The notes: generated from the sequence alone by a model not told the origin. A stretch of 64,000 nucleotides of DNA from Hyphomicrobiales bacterium (GCA_900465915.1 UBKJ01000005.1:62001-126000); one strand, 5' to 3'; positions 16,406 through 25,099 are shown, counted from the stretch's first letter. A program made the numbers and translations.

Positions 16406-17870
16406 CCCCTGATTTTGGCGGGCTGCGAATAGGCTGGAATCAGGCTTTCGCGTGCCGGTGCTGCCGGGATATGGAGGATTGGAAAAGACCGAAAACGCGC
16501 TTGGCGCCGATATTCGTCACGCGCAATATCAACTCGCTCCAAACGCAATGTCAGCGCTGCGGGGAGGTTGACAGTTGGCTCTCCTATCCAAGCGCGAACG
16601 AGCGCTCCATCCTATTTTTATGTAATAAATCAATTTAAAACAAATACTTGACGCAATACCGCGACTAAACGAGATCACACTGCGCTCTAAAAGTTAGAAA
16701 CGCTATCCAAAAAGCGCATCGTTACCGATCTCTACCGGGAGCTGTCCATTCCCTTTCCGACTTTGGCGCTACTACCCGGTCGCCAGCGCCACAAATATAG
16801 AGGTCGGTCTCAAAGGACATCGGCAGATCCACGGCCCAATATATAGAAAACTGGATATTGAAAGCCTTCGTTGATGGCGCGAGATGGATGGCTATCTCTT
16901 AAAGCCGCTATATCGTCCTATTCAGCGCCATCGAAAGCGTTACATCTCAGCTTATGGACAGCGAACACATACAGCCTAGCCTTCACGACCGGATTTAACT
17001 CTTTCGCTTCGATTCATCCGGTCAGCGCTGAAATATGCCCATGGCGCTACAACACTCCATTTAAACGCTTCATGAGTGCTCTGAACATGCTGTGCGTGCT
17101 GATCAGAAGTCCTTGACGGAGATTATTAAAGGCCCTCCCCCTCAAAAAAGCCACCTGCTCCTATTCGACGTTTCAATACGACTTTTAACACGGCCATTCG
17201 TACCTCGTTCCGGGCAAGTCTCAGCAGTGCTTCCCGCACCCGCTTAAGCGCTCGGGATCAAGACTGGCTAGCCATCAGCCAAACCCTGTGGAATCTCATC
17301 CGAGAAATGCCTTCAGCGACAGCAATCCAGCATTTAAAACGCAAATGCTTTTCGCCTATTTATATTGATTTTTTTAGATGAAATGAAACCAAACATCGCC
17401 TTCTGTTTCGACAGAGGCGAGCGCAAAATTCTAACAATGAGGAAGAGAAAATGCCGTATATGGCATCGATTCGACTTGATTAATATACCCCGAAAAACGT
17501 TGAAAATCCACCATTCATATTCGGAGCCATTGCTCATTCGCCAATTAATAGGCGCGCAACCCGCCTGCATCCGCTCCTTATATAGGTCGAGACGACACCA
17601 TCAAACTCAATGCACTGGAATCGACCTTGTCACTACCTACAGCGGCGCAACGAACCACAAACATCGAAGCAATCTTTACCCAAACCTCAATTCTGAGCGT
17701 TACCATCAAACTGACGCATAACGCAGCTTTTAAGGCTGCAATTCTCCAAATATCTTGGTTAAAGCATGCCCCATTGGAAGCACGCCAGAATCACTCGAGA
17801 ACCGTAAGCCATATCCTGAATTTCATCCCCCGTTTTCCGTGGAAAACCGAGACGTTATATCCAACATTAA
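16406..17870. other. Low-GC gene-free region upstream of repABC
   Basis: About 1.5 kb with clearly lower G+C than the flanks (many A/T runs, for example around 16611-16690 and 17340-17480). Only short open frames of 60-118 codons on both strands are present, and none has a recognisable domain, a ribosome site or alpha-proteobacterial codon use. No tRNA, IS end or tandem repeat was recognised. It may be a replicon control region or decayed sequence. Confidence 0.6.
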
Positions 17871-17886
17871 TTAGACCGCCGTCTAT
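17871..17886. repeat. Candidate parS (RepB-binding palindrome), copy 1
   Basis: TTAGACCGCCGTCTAT, an inverted repeat TAGAC-N4-GTCTA. A 15-base-identical copy occurs at 19267-19282 across the repA stop. I saw the sequence only at these two places in the window, both in the repABC locus, so it is a good candidate for the partition site bound by RepB. It lies about 190 bp upstream of repA. Confidence 0.55.
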
Positions 17887-17995
17887 TTCCGATAAAGCTT
17901 TTTAAAAACAAGTAGATGCATCGATTCGATTCGGCCTTGGCGAATTTTTTGCATCTGAACCGAAGACGCTAATGCTTTGTTAATAAGGGCGCCCC

Positions 17996-18023
17996 TTGCA
18001 GCAGCAAGAGAATCGGACATAAT
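17996..18023 (+). promoter_or_regulatory. Candidate repABC promoter
   Basis: A TTGCAG element at 17996-18001 and CATAAT (5/6 to the -10 consensus) at 18018-18023, with a 16-bp spacer, lie 54 bp before the repA ATG. The -10 runs into the left arm of the operator-like inverted repeat at 18023-18059. Confidence 0.45.
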
Positions 18024-18059
18024 GACGGCATTTAGGCTGCATCCTTTCCGATGCCGTCA
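18023..18059. promoter_or_regulatory. Operator-like inverted repeat in the repA leader
   Basis: Perfect 9-bp arms TGACGGCAT and ATGCCGTCA separated by 19 bp, immediately downstream of the candidate -10 and ending 17 bp before the repA start. RepA, with RepB, represses the repABC operon by binding such a leader palindrome in studied plasmids; here that role is inferred from position. Confidence 0.5.
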
Positions 18060-18076
18060 CCAGGGATTCCGAACCG

Positions 18077-19270
18077 ATGAATATCGCAAACAAAGCAGCA
18101 CCCATGTCGTTTGACGACATGATCCTGACGCAAGGGCGAGAAATCTCGCGCAAGCTCAATCTGCTGCGCCATGAAAACTTCCCGCCCGACGCGCGCAAAA
18201 ATTTGCGGCAGTTTTCCATGGCCGAAGCGGCTCATTTTCTCGGCGTTTCTCCCAGCAATCTGAAGAAGCTGCATCTCGAAGGCAAGGGCGTCGAGCCGAC
18301 CATTCTCTCGGGCGGCCGTCGCGCTTATGACGTCGACCAGATTCAAGCCTTGCGTCAGTGGCTCGACCAGAACGGCCGCGCCGAGGTCAAACGCTATGTC
18401 CCGCATCGTCGCGGCGGTGAAAAGCTGCAAGTGGTCGCGGTAGTCAACTTCAAGGGCGGCTCGGGCAAGACCACCACCGCCGCGCATCTGGCGCAGCATC
18501 TGGCCCTCACCGGCCATCGCGTCCTCGCCATAGATCTCGATCCGCAGGCGTCTCTATCGGCGCTGCATGGCATTCAGCCGGAACTGGACGAATTTCCGTC
18601 GCTCTATGAAGCGATCCGCTACGATTCCGAGCGCAAACCGATCCGCGACGTGATCCGCCGCACCAATTTCCCTAGCCTCAACATCATCCCGGCGATGCTG
18701 GAATTGCAGGAATATGAATATGATACGCCGCTCGCCATGCAGAATGGCGGCGAGGGCAAGACGTTCTGGAGCCGCATCGCCAAGGCGCTTGCCGAAGTGG
18801 ACGATCAATATGACGTCGTCGTGGTCGATTGCCCGCCGCAGCTCGGCTATCTGACCCTGACCGCGCTTTCCGCCGCGACCGCCGTCCTAATCACCGTGCA
18901 TCCGCAGATGCTCGACCTGATGTCGATGTCGCAATTCCTGCTCATGCTCGGCGATATTCTCAAGACCGTGCGGCAGGCCGGCGGCGATGTCGAGCTGGAC
19001 TGGTTCCGCTATCTCATCACCCGTTACGAACCAACCGACGTGCCGCAGGCGCAGATGGTGGGTTTTATGCAGAGCATGCTGGCGTCGCATATGCTGAAGC
19101 ATCAAATGCTGAAATCGACCGCCATTTCCGACGCCGGCCTGACCAAGCAGACATTGTACGAAGTCGATCGCTCGTCGATGAACCGCGGAACCTATGACCG
19201 CGCCATGGAAGCCATGGAGGCGGTCAATATGGAAATCCGTGGGCTGATTCACGCGGCGTGGGGACGTTAG
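18077..19270 (+). CDS. repA: Plasmid partitioning protein RepA (ParA-type ATPase)
   Basis: 397 aa, the normal length for repABC RepA. The N-terminal DNA-binding part contains a helix-turn-helix-like FSMAEAAHFLGVSPSNLKKL. The deviant Walker A is KGGSGKTT at 126-133, with VLAIDLDPQASLSAL and VVVDCPPQLGYLTL as the A' and B motifs. Drives segregation of the replicon with RepB and represses its own operon. First gene of repABC; a promoter and inverted repeat lie just upstream and a parS-like palindrome overlaps its stop codon. Base composition is lower in GC than the flanking metabolic genes, as is common for replication modules. Confidence 0.97.
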   Translation: MNIANKAAPMSFDDMILTQGREISRKLNLLRHENFPPDARKNLRQFSMAEAAHFLGVSPSNLKKLHLEGKGVEPTILSGGRRAYDVDQIQALRQWLDQNGRAEVKRYVPHRRGGEKLQVVAVVNFKGGSGKTTTAAHLAQHLALTGHRVLAIDLDPQASLSALHGIQPELDEFPSLYEAIRYDSERKPIRDVIRRTNFPSLNIIPAMLELQEYEYDTPLAMQNGGEGKTFWSRIAKALAEVDDQYDVVVVDCPPQLGYLTLTALSAATAVLITVHPQMLDLMSMSQFLLMLGDILKTVRQAGGDVELDWFRYLITRYEPTDVPQAQMVGFMQSMLASHMLKHQMLKSTAISDAGLTKQTLYEVDRSSMNRGTYDRAMEAMEAVNMEIRGLIHAAWGR

Positions 19271-19282
19271 ACCGCCGTCTAA
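19267..19282. repeat. Candidate parS (RepB-binding palindrome), copy 2
   Basis: TTAGACCGCCGTCTAA, 16-bp near-perfect palindrome overlapping the last codon of repA, in the 64 bp repA-repB gap. Identical over 15 bases to the copy at 17871. parS sites in repA-repB gaps are known for several repABC replicons. Confidence 0.6.
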
Positions 19283-19334
19283 AACGACGAACAGGAAATA
19301 AAATCAGGCGGATGTCTGATTTGAGGATAAGAGA

Positions 19335-20318
19335 ATGGCGCGAAAGAACATTTTTGAGAGCGTGATGCGGACCGAGGCGGAAGAGGCGGCGCAACCGGCC
19401 GAGGCCGTGTCGCGTCGTTTCGGCGCGGCCAAGTCCCTCTCCGCCTCCATCGACGAGCTGGCGCGACAGGCCTCGCAACGGCTGGATGGCGAAACCGTAG
19501 TCGAACTCGATCCCGCCGATCTCGACGTCTCTTTCGTCGCCGATCGCCTGCCTGACGCCGACGATCAGGAATATCGCGAGCTTCTGGAAGCCATTCGCGA
19601 GCGTGGTCAGGACAGCCCCATTCTCGTCCGCCCGCATCCTTCCGTTAGCGGTCGTTACATGATCGTTTTCGGTCATCGCCGGGCCAAGGTCGCGCAGGAG
19701 CTGGGCGTCAAGGTGCGGGCGGTAATCAAGCCCCTCGCCGATCTCGAGCATATTCTGAGCCAGGGCCAGGAAAACTCCGCCCGGGCCAATCTCAGCTTCA
19801 TCGAGCGGGTTCTGTTCGCAGCCAAGCTGGAAGAATTGGGCTTCGAGCGCGAAGCCATCCAGGCCGCGCTGACGGTCGATTATCAGACGCTATCCAAGAT
19901 GCTGACGATTCCAAAATCCATTCCCGAGGATATCCTGGTCGCCATTGGCCCGGCCAAGGGTGTCGGGCGCGATCGCTGGCTAGAACTGCGCAAACTGCTC
20001 GACATGCCCGGCAAGAAGGACCTCGCCTATGGCGTGATCGCGGCGGACGATTTCGAGGACGCCCCGTCCAGCGATCGTTTCGAGCGGCTTTACGCCTCGC
20101 TCAAGGGCATGCGCCAGAAGAAATCCGTCACCAAGGCGGCGGCCCGACCCGGCGCGACATGGAATGCGGCCGACAAATCCGTCAGCGCCGTGATCAAGCA
20201 GAACGGAAAAACGGCGACGCTGGCCTTGAGTTCGACCAACGGGCCGCGTTTCGCCGAATGGATCTCCCGCAATCTGGATGCGCTTTATGCGTCGTTCCAG
20301 AACAAGGATTCCGTGTGA
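19335..20318 (+). CDS. repB: Plasmid partitioning protein RepB (ParB-type)
   Basis: 327 aa, usual RepB length. ParB/Srx core with the box GRYMIVFGHRRAKVAQELG and the following QGQENSARANLSFIERVLFAAKLEE, then an HTH region FEREAIQAALTVDYQTLSKML that reads the parS site. The C-terminus (dimer domain) ends FAEWISRNLDALYASFQN, typical of the family. Binds the centromere palindromes and stimulates RepA. Starts at the ATG at 19335 with a GAGGAT ribosome site. Followed by the 238 bp repB-repC gap holding the antisense RNA. Confidence 0.96.
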   Translation: MARKNIFESVMRTEAEEAAQPAEAVSRRFGAAKSLSASIDELARQASQRLDGETVVELDPADLDVSFVADRLPDADDQEYRELLEAIRERGQDSPILVRPHPSVSGRYMIVFGHRRAKVAQELGVKVRAVIKPLADLEHILSQGQENSARANLSFIERVLFAAKLEELGFEREAIQAALTVDYQTLSKMLTIPKSIPEDILVAIGPAKGVGRDRWLELRKLLDMPGKKDLAYGVIAADDFEDAPSSDRFERLYASLKGMRQKKSVTKAAARPGATWNAADKSVSAVIKQNGKTATLALSSTNGPRFAEWISRNLDALYASFQNKDSV

Positions 20319-20410
20319 GTCAGCGTAAGGATGGGCGTGTTATCCGCCCGTCGCAGTAAAATCCATCGCTCTCGATGAGGGCCAAACGGAAAAGGAACAG
20401 CGCAGCAAAA

Positions 20411-20462
20411 GAAAAAGGCCCCCAAACGTCGCCGTTGTGGAAGCCCTTCTCATTGGTTTAGC
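20411..20462 (-). ncRNA. Counter-transcribed RNA (incA/inc-alpha) controlling repC
   Basis: The repB-repC gap carries the conserved repABC antisense RNA region. On the minus strand a promoter (20469-20497) is followed by about 52 nt. These end in an imperfect GC-rich hairpin (arms near AAGGGCTTCC and GGGGGCCTT) and a TTTTTC tail at 20411-20416, a rho-independent terminator. In studied repABC plasmids this RNA represses repC and causes incompatibility. Ends are estimated from the promoter and terminator. Confidence 0.85.
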
Positions 20463-20468
20463 AGCTAG

Positions 20469-20497
20469 AGAATCGCAAATCCACGAATCACTGTCAA
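20469..20497 (-). promoter_or_regulatory. Promoter of the repABC antisense RNA
   Basis: Minus-strand TTGACA (perfect -35, 20492-20497), a 17-bp spacer and GATTCT (-10, 20469-20474). Confidence 0.75.
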
Positions 20498-20556
20498 GTG
20501 CTATCAGCGTCTTTTTGACGGGCGGATTTCTTTTGCCTTGTGGAAGGTGAAGGAAA

Positions 20557-21747
20557 ATGGAGATTCAACTGGCGTCGACGCCTTTTGGCGGTCGAGGGAT
20601 GACGCGTGCCCTTCTGGATATGCAGGAGAGGGCGCGCCGCATTCCGCAACAAGCATCCGTGGACAAGTGGAAGATTCACCGCTGGCTTTGCGAAGCCAAG
20701 ACGGTTTTTCAGATCAACGACCGCTCGCTGGCCGTGCTGTCGGCCTTGCTGTCCTTTTATCCTGAAAACAATCTTTCCGCTCAGAACGGACTGGTCGTAT
20801 TCCCGTCCAACAAGCAGCTCGCTCTGCGGGCGCATGGCATGGCCGACGCCACCTTGCGCCGTCATATCGCGGCCCTGATCGAAGCTGGATTGATCACGCG
20901 TCAGGACAGCCCCAATGGAAAACGCTACGCCCGCCGCACGAAGGAAGGCGGCGTGCAGATCGCTTTCGGCTTCTCGCTGTCTCCGCTGCTCGTTCGGGCG
21001 GATGAAATCGAGCAGGCGGCCCAGCGCGTCAATGCGGAAAAGACCGCTCTGCGTGAGCTACGCGAACGGGTGACGCTTCTGCGCCGCGACAACGCGAAGC
21101 TGATCGAGTTCGCGCTCAACGAGGAGATGGACGGTCCATGGACTGAGCTCCATATTCGCTTGCGCCAGCTCGTCGACGCCATTCCACGCCGTGCGGAGCC
21201 GGAAGAACTTGCTCGCTTGGCGCAAGCTCTGGAGCTTTTGCGCGCCGATATCGATAAAGCTTTGAATAATCAGCAAAAAGTTCAAAATATGAGCGGCTAT
21301 GAATCTCAAAATGAGCGGCGCCATATTGAATCAAATCCAGATTCCCATCTTGAAAAACAGGATTTGCAGCAAACAAAAACGCCAGTCCCTTCCATTTCGC
21401 TCGACCAGATCATGCGCATTTGTCCGGATCTGGAAGATTATGCGACGTATCCAATTCGAAATTGGTCGATCTTCACCGAAACCGCACAGACGGTGCGTCA
21501 CTTCCTCGGCGTCAACGACAAGCTGCAGGAATTGGCGATGAAAACGCTGGGAGAACACCAGACGGCTATCCTCATCGCTTATATCTTACAGCGGCATGCT
21601 GAAATTCAATCACCAGCGGCTTATCTGCGAAGTTTCATAGAGAAGGCGCGGGGAGGAGGGTTCTCGCTGGCCTCCCTGCTCACCAGCGCATTTCACACAC
21701 GCCAGAAACAAACTTTATCCACTGTAGACGCCGTATGCCGAATCTGA
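20557..21747 (+). CDS. repC: Replication initiator RepC
   Basis: 396 aa, typical of RepC (about 400 aa). The N-terminal winged-helix region includes ADATLRRHIAALIEAGLITR and DSPNGKRYARRTKEGGVQIAFGFSLSPLLVRADEI, both strongly conserved in the family. The C-terminal domain (around 270-396) contains LDQIMRICPDLEDYATYPI and the AYLRSFIEKARGGGFSLASLL segment near the end. Initiates replication at an origin within its own coding sequence. Controlled by the antisense RNA and leader fold upstream. The ribosome site AAGGTGAAGG lies just before the ATG. Confidence 0.97.
   Translation: MEIQLASTPFGGRGMTRALLDMQERARRIPQQASVDKWKIHRWLCEAKTVFQINDRSLAVLSALLSFYPENNLSAQNGLVVFPSNKQLALRAHGMADATLRRHIAALIEAGLITRQDSPNGKRYARRTKEGGVQIAFGFSLSPLLVRADEIEQAAQRVNAEKTALRELRERVTLLRRDNAKLIEFALNEEMDGPWTELHIRLRQLVDAIPRRAEPEELARLAQALELLRADIDKALNNQQKVQNMSGYESQNERRHIESNPDSHLEKQDLQQTKTPVPSISLDQIMRICPDLEDYATYPIRNWSIFTETAQTVRHFLGVNDKLQELAMKTLGEHQTAILIAYILQRHAEIQSPAAYLRSFIEKARGGGFSLASLLTSAFHTRQKQTLSTVDAVCRI
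21250..21385 (+). other. AT-rich segment inside repC, probable replication origin
   Basis: About 135 bp (roughly repC codons 232-276) are visibly A/T-rich compared with the rest of the gene, for example AATAATCAGCAAAAAG and AAAATATGAG. In characterised repABC replicons oriV lies within repC near such an AT-rich patch between the two RepC domains. The assignment here is by analogy. Confidence 0.55.
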
Positions 21748-22088
21748 GCAATGAAATGAAAGGGTATCCTAAGTTTCATAAAGCTTACAAAAGGTAAGAA
21801 AATTAGAACCATATAGTCAGGACTTTCTCACCCAAAAGGAAGCCAAAACAGAGCGATCACGAAGCGATCGCGGATCAGACGATATCGTTTTAACCAAATG
21901 AGCGAAGAACGTAACAGAGACGAGTCAACCAATGGGATCACCGCAATCCGTCAGCTTGCAGGAAATGTCGCTGACCTATACCGCACAGGCTTATTGAGGT
22001 CGCGGGCGGCGATAAGCGATCTGTTTGTTGAAACGACGGGCGAAGGCGGTTATTTCCAAATTCAATTCCTCGAACTTGGAGAGAGTCG
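21748..22088. other. Gap between repC and ribokinase; possible 64-codon ORF
   Basis: 341 bp, low GC in the first half. A 64-codon plus-strand frame (21898-22092, starting MSEERNRDESTNG) ends overlapping the TTG start of the ribokinase by three bases, but has no ribosome site and no recognisable domain. A direct repeat AGCGATC occurs twice 11 bp apart near 21852-21870. No terminator for repC was recognised. Confidence 0.35.
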
Positions 22089-23009
22089 TTGAGCATCTTC
22101 GTTTTCGGCAGTGTGAATGTCGACGTCAGCGCCCGCATGGCGGCGCTTCCACGGCCTGGCCAGACCGTCAACGCCTCGGGCTATGGCATCGGGCTGGGCG
22201 GCAAGGGGGCCAACCAGGCCGTCGCCATCGCCAAGATGGGCGGCGACATCCGTTTCGCCGGGGCGGTCGGCGACGACGCCTTCGGTGAGCTGGCGCTGAA
22301 GCAGATGCGGGATTTCGGCCTCGGCACTGAGGGCGTTCGCGTCATCGCCGGCGTCGATACCGGCATGGCGCTGATCCAGGTCGACGAAAGCGGCCAGAAC
22401 ACCATCGCCGTCTGCGCCGGAGCCAATGGGCGCTGGTCGCCGGCCGACGTCGATCTCTACGCCGCCGACATCGCGCGCGCGAAAATCGCCCTGTTGCAGC
22501 GCGAAGTGCCGCATGAGGCCAATCTGGCCGTGGCGGCCGCCGTCCGCGCCGCGGGCGGAGCGGTCTGCCTCGATCCCGCGCCGGTGGGCGACGCCGGCCG
22601 CATGGCCGATCTGATCGCGCTCAGCGACATCGTTTCGCCCAACGAGACGGAAGCGGCTGAAATCACCGGAATCGAGCCGGTCGATCTGGCGGCGGCGGAA
22701 GCGGCGGCGCGCGATCTTCTGGCGCGCGGTCCCAGGATCGTCGTGCTGAAGCTGGGCGGACGCGGCGCGCTTTTGGCGACGGCGACCGAAATGACCCATT
22801 TCGAGCCCTTCAAGGTCAAGGTCGTCGACACCGTCGCCGCCGGCGACAGTTTTAACGGCGGTCTCGCCGTGGCCTTCGCCGAAGGCCGTTCATTGCATGA
22901 TTGCGTGCGCTACGCCGCCGCCGCGGGGGCCATCGCGGTCACCCGGCCGGGCGCCGGCGCGGCCGCGCCCACGGCGGGCGAGGTGGCGGCGCTGCTCGGC
23001 GAAGCCTGA
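22089..23009 (+). CDS. rbsK: Ribokinase-like PfkB family sugar kinase
   Basis: 306 aa. Phosphorylates ribose or a similar sugar with ATP. N-terminal substrate motif [20 protein letters not shown], glycine motif [18 protein letters not shown], and the catalytic PfkB signature [16 protein letters not shown] (Asp base, anion hole GAGD-like) near residue 255. The start codon is TTG at 22089, supported by a GGAG ribosome site and by the [11 protein letters not shown]-terminus; no ATG is in reach. It stands alone but could serve the ribose-type transporters elsewhere in the window. Ribose as substrate is likely but not proven. Confidence 0.9.
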   Translation: MSIFVFGSVNVDVSARMAALPRPGQTVNASGYGIGLGGKGANQAVAIAKMGGDIRFAGAVGDDAFGELALKQMRDFGLGTEGVRVIAGVDTGMALIQVDESGQNTIAVCAGANGRWSPADVDLYAADIARAKIALLQREVPHEANLAVAAAVRAAGGAVCLDPAPVGDAGRMADLIALSDIVSPNETEAAEITGIEPVDLAAAEAAARDLLARGPRIVVLKLGGRGALLATATEMTHFEPFKVKVVDTVAAGDSFNGGLAVAFAEGRSLHDCVRYAAAAGAIAVTRPGAGAAAPTAGEVAALLGEA

Positions 23010-23013
23010 GCCG

Positions 23014-23850
23014 TCAGCAGGACGCCTTCATCGTCACTGCGCCGCTTTGGTCTGCGATCCATAAATCCATGCGCGTCCCGTCTTGACGGGCATGAGCCGT
23101 GACCTGTCCGCCGGAAAACAGCGGACGCACCGCGCGGAACGAAAACGCCTCCGGCGGCTCGCCGTCGCGCAGTTCCGCCGCGAGATTGAGCAAGAGAGTC
23201 GCCTGAAGCGGCCCGTGAAACACCAGCCCCGGATAGTTTTCCTCTCCCGTCGCATAGGGCTGGTCGTAATGGATGCGGTGGCCGTTGAAGGTGATCGCCG
23301 AATAGCGAAACAGAAGCACCGGATCGGCTGCGATCGCGCGGTTATGCTCGCCTTGTTCGGCCGGCTGCGCCGCCGCTTGGCCGCCGCCTGTCGTTTCCAG
23401 CTCGCGAAAGACGAGGTCCTGACGCTCGTCCAGCGCCGCGCCGCGCGGGGTGAAATAGAGATGGCGCAGGGTGACGAAGATCAGTTCTCCGCTGCGGCCG
23501 CTTTTCATCTCGACATTCTCGATGGTCGAACGGCGGACGACCTCGTCGCCGACGCGGAAATCGCCGAGAAATTTCAGTTCGCTCCCAGCCCACATCCGGC
23601 GCGGAAACGGCACGGGCGGCAGAAAGCCGCCGCGCGCGGGATGGCCGTCCGGCCCCAGGGCGCTCATCGACGCGATGTCCGGGGCGAGGCACCAATGGAC
23701 GCCGATGGGCGCCGACGCGCCGGCTTCCGTCTTCGCCTCGCCGTCCAGCACGGCGGCGAGGCTCGCCGCCAGGCGCGGCGTGATCAGGTCGGTCAAGGCG
23801 CGCTCGCGGCCGATCCAGCCTTTCAGATGCTCCATGTCGACGACGGTCAT
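23014..23850 (-). CDS. MaoC/HTD2-like acyl-CoA hydratase (itaconyl-CoA or mesaconyl-C4-CoA hydratase family)
   Basis: 278 aa double-hotdog protein: N-terminal FAS1-like dehydratase half (LKFLGDFRVGDEVVRRSTIENVEMKSG) and C-terminal MaoC half with RYSAITFNGHRIHYDQPYAT, including the hydratase His, and GLVFHGPLQATLLL. This combination is typical of mesaconyl-C4-CoA and itaconyl-CoA hydratases. A TAAGGAGC ribosome site precedes the ATG. It is downstream of an acyl-CoA dehydrogenase gene (10 bp gap) and near genes for a CoA-transferase and a citramalyl-CoA-lyase-like protein. Itaconyl-CoA hydration to citramalyl-CoA (as PA0878/ich in Pseudomonas aeruginosa) is therefore the best guess. Confidence 0.82.
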   Translation of the reverse strand: MTVVDMEHLKGWIGRERALTDLITPRLAASLAAVLDGEAKTEAGASAPIGVHWCLAPDIASMSALGPDGHPARGGFLPPVPFPRRMWAGSELKFLGDFRVGDEVVRRSTIENVEMKSGRSGELIFVTLRHLYFTPRGAALDERQDLVFRELETTGGGQAAAQPAEQGEHNRAIAADPVLLFRYSAITFNGHRIHYDQPYATGEENYPGLVFHGPLQATLLLNLAAELRDGEPPEAFSFRAVRPLFSGGQVTAHARQDGTRMDLWIADQSGAVTMKASC

Positions 23851-23860
23851 CGTAAGCTCC

Positions 23861-25021
23861 TTAATAGGATCGCGGCAGGCCGAGCACGTGCTCGGAGATG
23901 AAGCTCAGGATCAGGTTGGTCGAGATCGGCGCGACCTGATAGAGCCGCGTCTCGCGGAATTTTCGCTCGACGTCGTATTCCTCGGCGAAGGCGAAGCCGC
24001 CATGGGTCTGCACGCAGGCCTCCGCCGCCGCCCATGACGCTTCCGCCGCCAGCATCTTGGCGATATTGGCCTGCTCGCCGCAATTCTCGCCCTGCTCGTA
24101 GCGGCGCGCGGCCTCGTGCACCATCAATTCGGCGGCGCGCATCTGCGCATAGGCGCGGGCGATAGGAAACTGCACGCCCTGGTTCTGGCCGATGGGGCGG
24201 CCGAACACCACGCGCTCGCGGGCGTAGTCGCTGGCCTTGCGGATGAACCATTTGGCGTCGCCCACGCATTCGGCGGCGATCAGGATGCGCTCGGCGTTCA
24301 TGCCCGAGAGAATATAGCGGAAACCCTTGCCTTCCTCGCCGATCAGGTTTTCCGCCGGCACCTCGACATTGTCGAAAAACACTTCCGTCGTGGCGTGGTT
24401 CATCATGGTGCGGATGGGGCGGATGCTCATGCCGCCCTTCAGCGCCTCGCGCATGTCGACGATGAACACCGACAGGCCGTCGGTCTTCTTCGCCGCATGG
24501 TCGGCGGGCGTGGTGCGCGCCAGAAGCAGCATCAGGTCGGAATGCTCGGCGCGCGAGGTCCAGATTTTCTGGCCGTTGACGATATAGCGGTCGCCCTCGC
24601 GACGCGCGAAGGTCTTGAGCGAGGTCGTGTCGGTGCCGCTGGTCGGCTCGGTCACGCCGAAGGCCTGCAGGCGCAATTCGCCCGAGGCGATCCCGGGCAG
24701 GTATCGGCGCTTCTGCTCCTCGCTGCCATGGCGCAGGATCGCGCCCATGATATACATCTGCGCGTGGCAGGCGCCGCCGTTGCAGCCCGAAAGCTGGATT
24801 TCCTCCAGGATGGCGGCGGCCCCCGAAAGCGGCAGGCCCGAGCCGCCATAGTCCTCCGGGATCAGCGCCGACAGATAGCCGGCCTTAGTCAGCGCATCGA
24901 CGAATTCGGCGGGATAGGCGCCCTCCCGGTCGAGCCGGCGCCAATATTCGCCGGGAAAACCGGCGCAGAGCTTGGCCACTTCCGCGCGAATTTCGGCGTA
25001 GTCTTGATCAGCCGCCATCAT
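23861..25021 (-). CDS. Acyl-CoA dehydrogenase
   Basis: 386 aa FAD-dependent acyl-CoA dehydrogenase. The sequence follows the family order: N-terminal helical domain, middle beta domain with QAFGVTEPTSGTDTTSLKTFARR (flavin contact) and INGQKIWTSRAEHSDL-like NGQKIWTSRAEHSDLMLLLA, then the C-terminal helical domain with QTHGGFAFAEEYDVERKFRE. Two ATGs are adjacent; the second (25018) has better spacing to the AGAGG ribosome site. First gene of a two-gene minus operon with the hydratase. A related dehydrogenase sits in the P. aeruginosa itaconate cluster. The true substrate could be a methylsuccinyl-CoA-like thioester; this is inference. Confidence 0.93.
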   Translation of the reverse strand: MMAADQDYAEIRAEVAKLCAGFPGEYWRRLDREGAYPAEFVDALTKAGYLSALIPEDYGGSGLPLSGAAAILEEIQLSGCNGGACHAQMYIMGAILRHGSEEQKRRYLPGIASGELRLQAFGVTEPTSGTDTTSLKTFARREGDRYIVNGQKIWTSRAEHSDLMLLLARTTPADHAAKKTDGLSVFIVDMREALKGGMSIRPIRTMMNHATTEVFFDNVEVPAENLIGEEGKGFRYILSGMNAERILIAAECVGDAKWFIRKASDYARERVVFGRPIGQNQGVQFPIARAYAQMRAAELMVHEAARRYEQGENCGEQANIAKMLAAEASWAAAEACVQTHGGFAFAEEYDVERKFRETRLYQVAPISTNLILSFISEHVLGLPRSY

Positions 25022-25099
25022 GTCCTCTTTGAAAACTGCAAACCAGCGCCAAATCTACGGCCCCGACGCTATAACCACAAATACAGATTGGCGACGTCG

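Larger units (their letters stand above)
20342..20527 (+). repeat. Long-range 11-bp inverted repeat bracketing the antisense RNA region
   Basis: ATCCGCCCGTC at 20342-20352 is the exact reverse complement of GACGGGCGGAT at 20517-20527, 30 bases before the repC ATG. The left arm can instead pair locally with GGGCG at 20333. Such alternative pairings suit the leader attenuation model of repC expression, where antisense RNA binding decides which fold forms. Confidence 0.5.

Noticed and set aside
16871..17905. Short frames of 60-118 codons in the low-GC region before repA
   Set aside because: No ribosome sites, no recognisable domains, overlapping on both strands, and Ile/His/Ser-rich random-looking translations.
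19335..21747. Lower GC of repABC as proof of recent transfer
   Set aside because: Replication modules often differ in composition and no mobile-element ends were seen, so transfer cannot be claimed.
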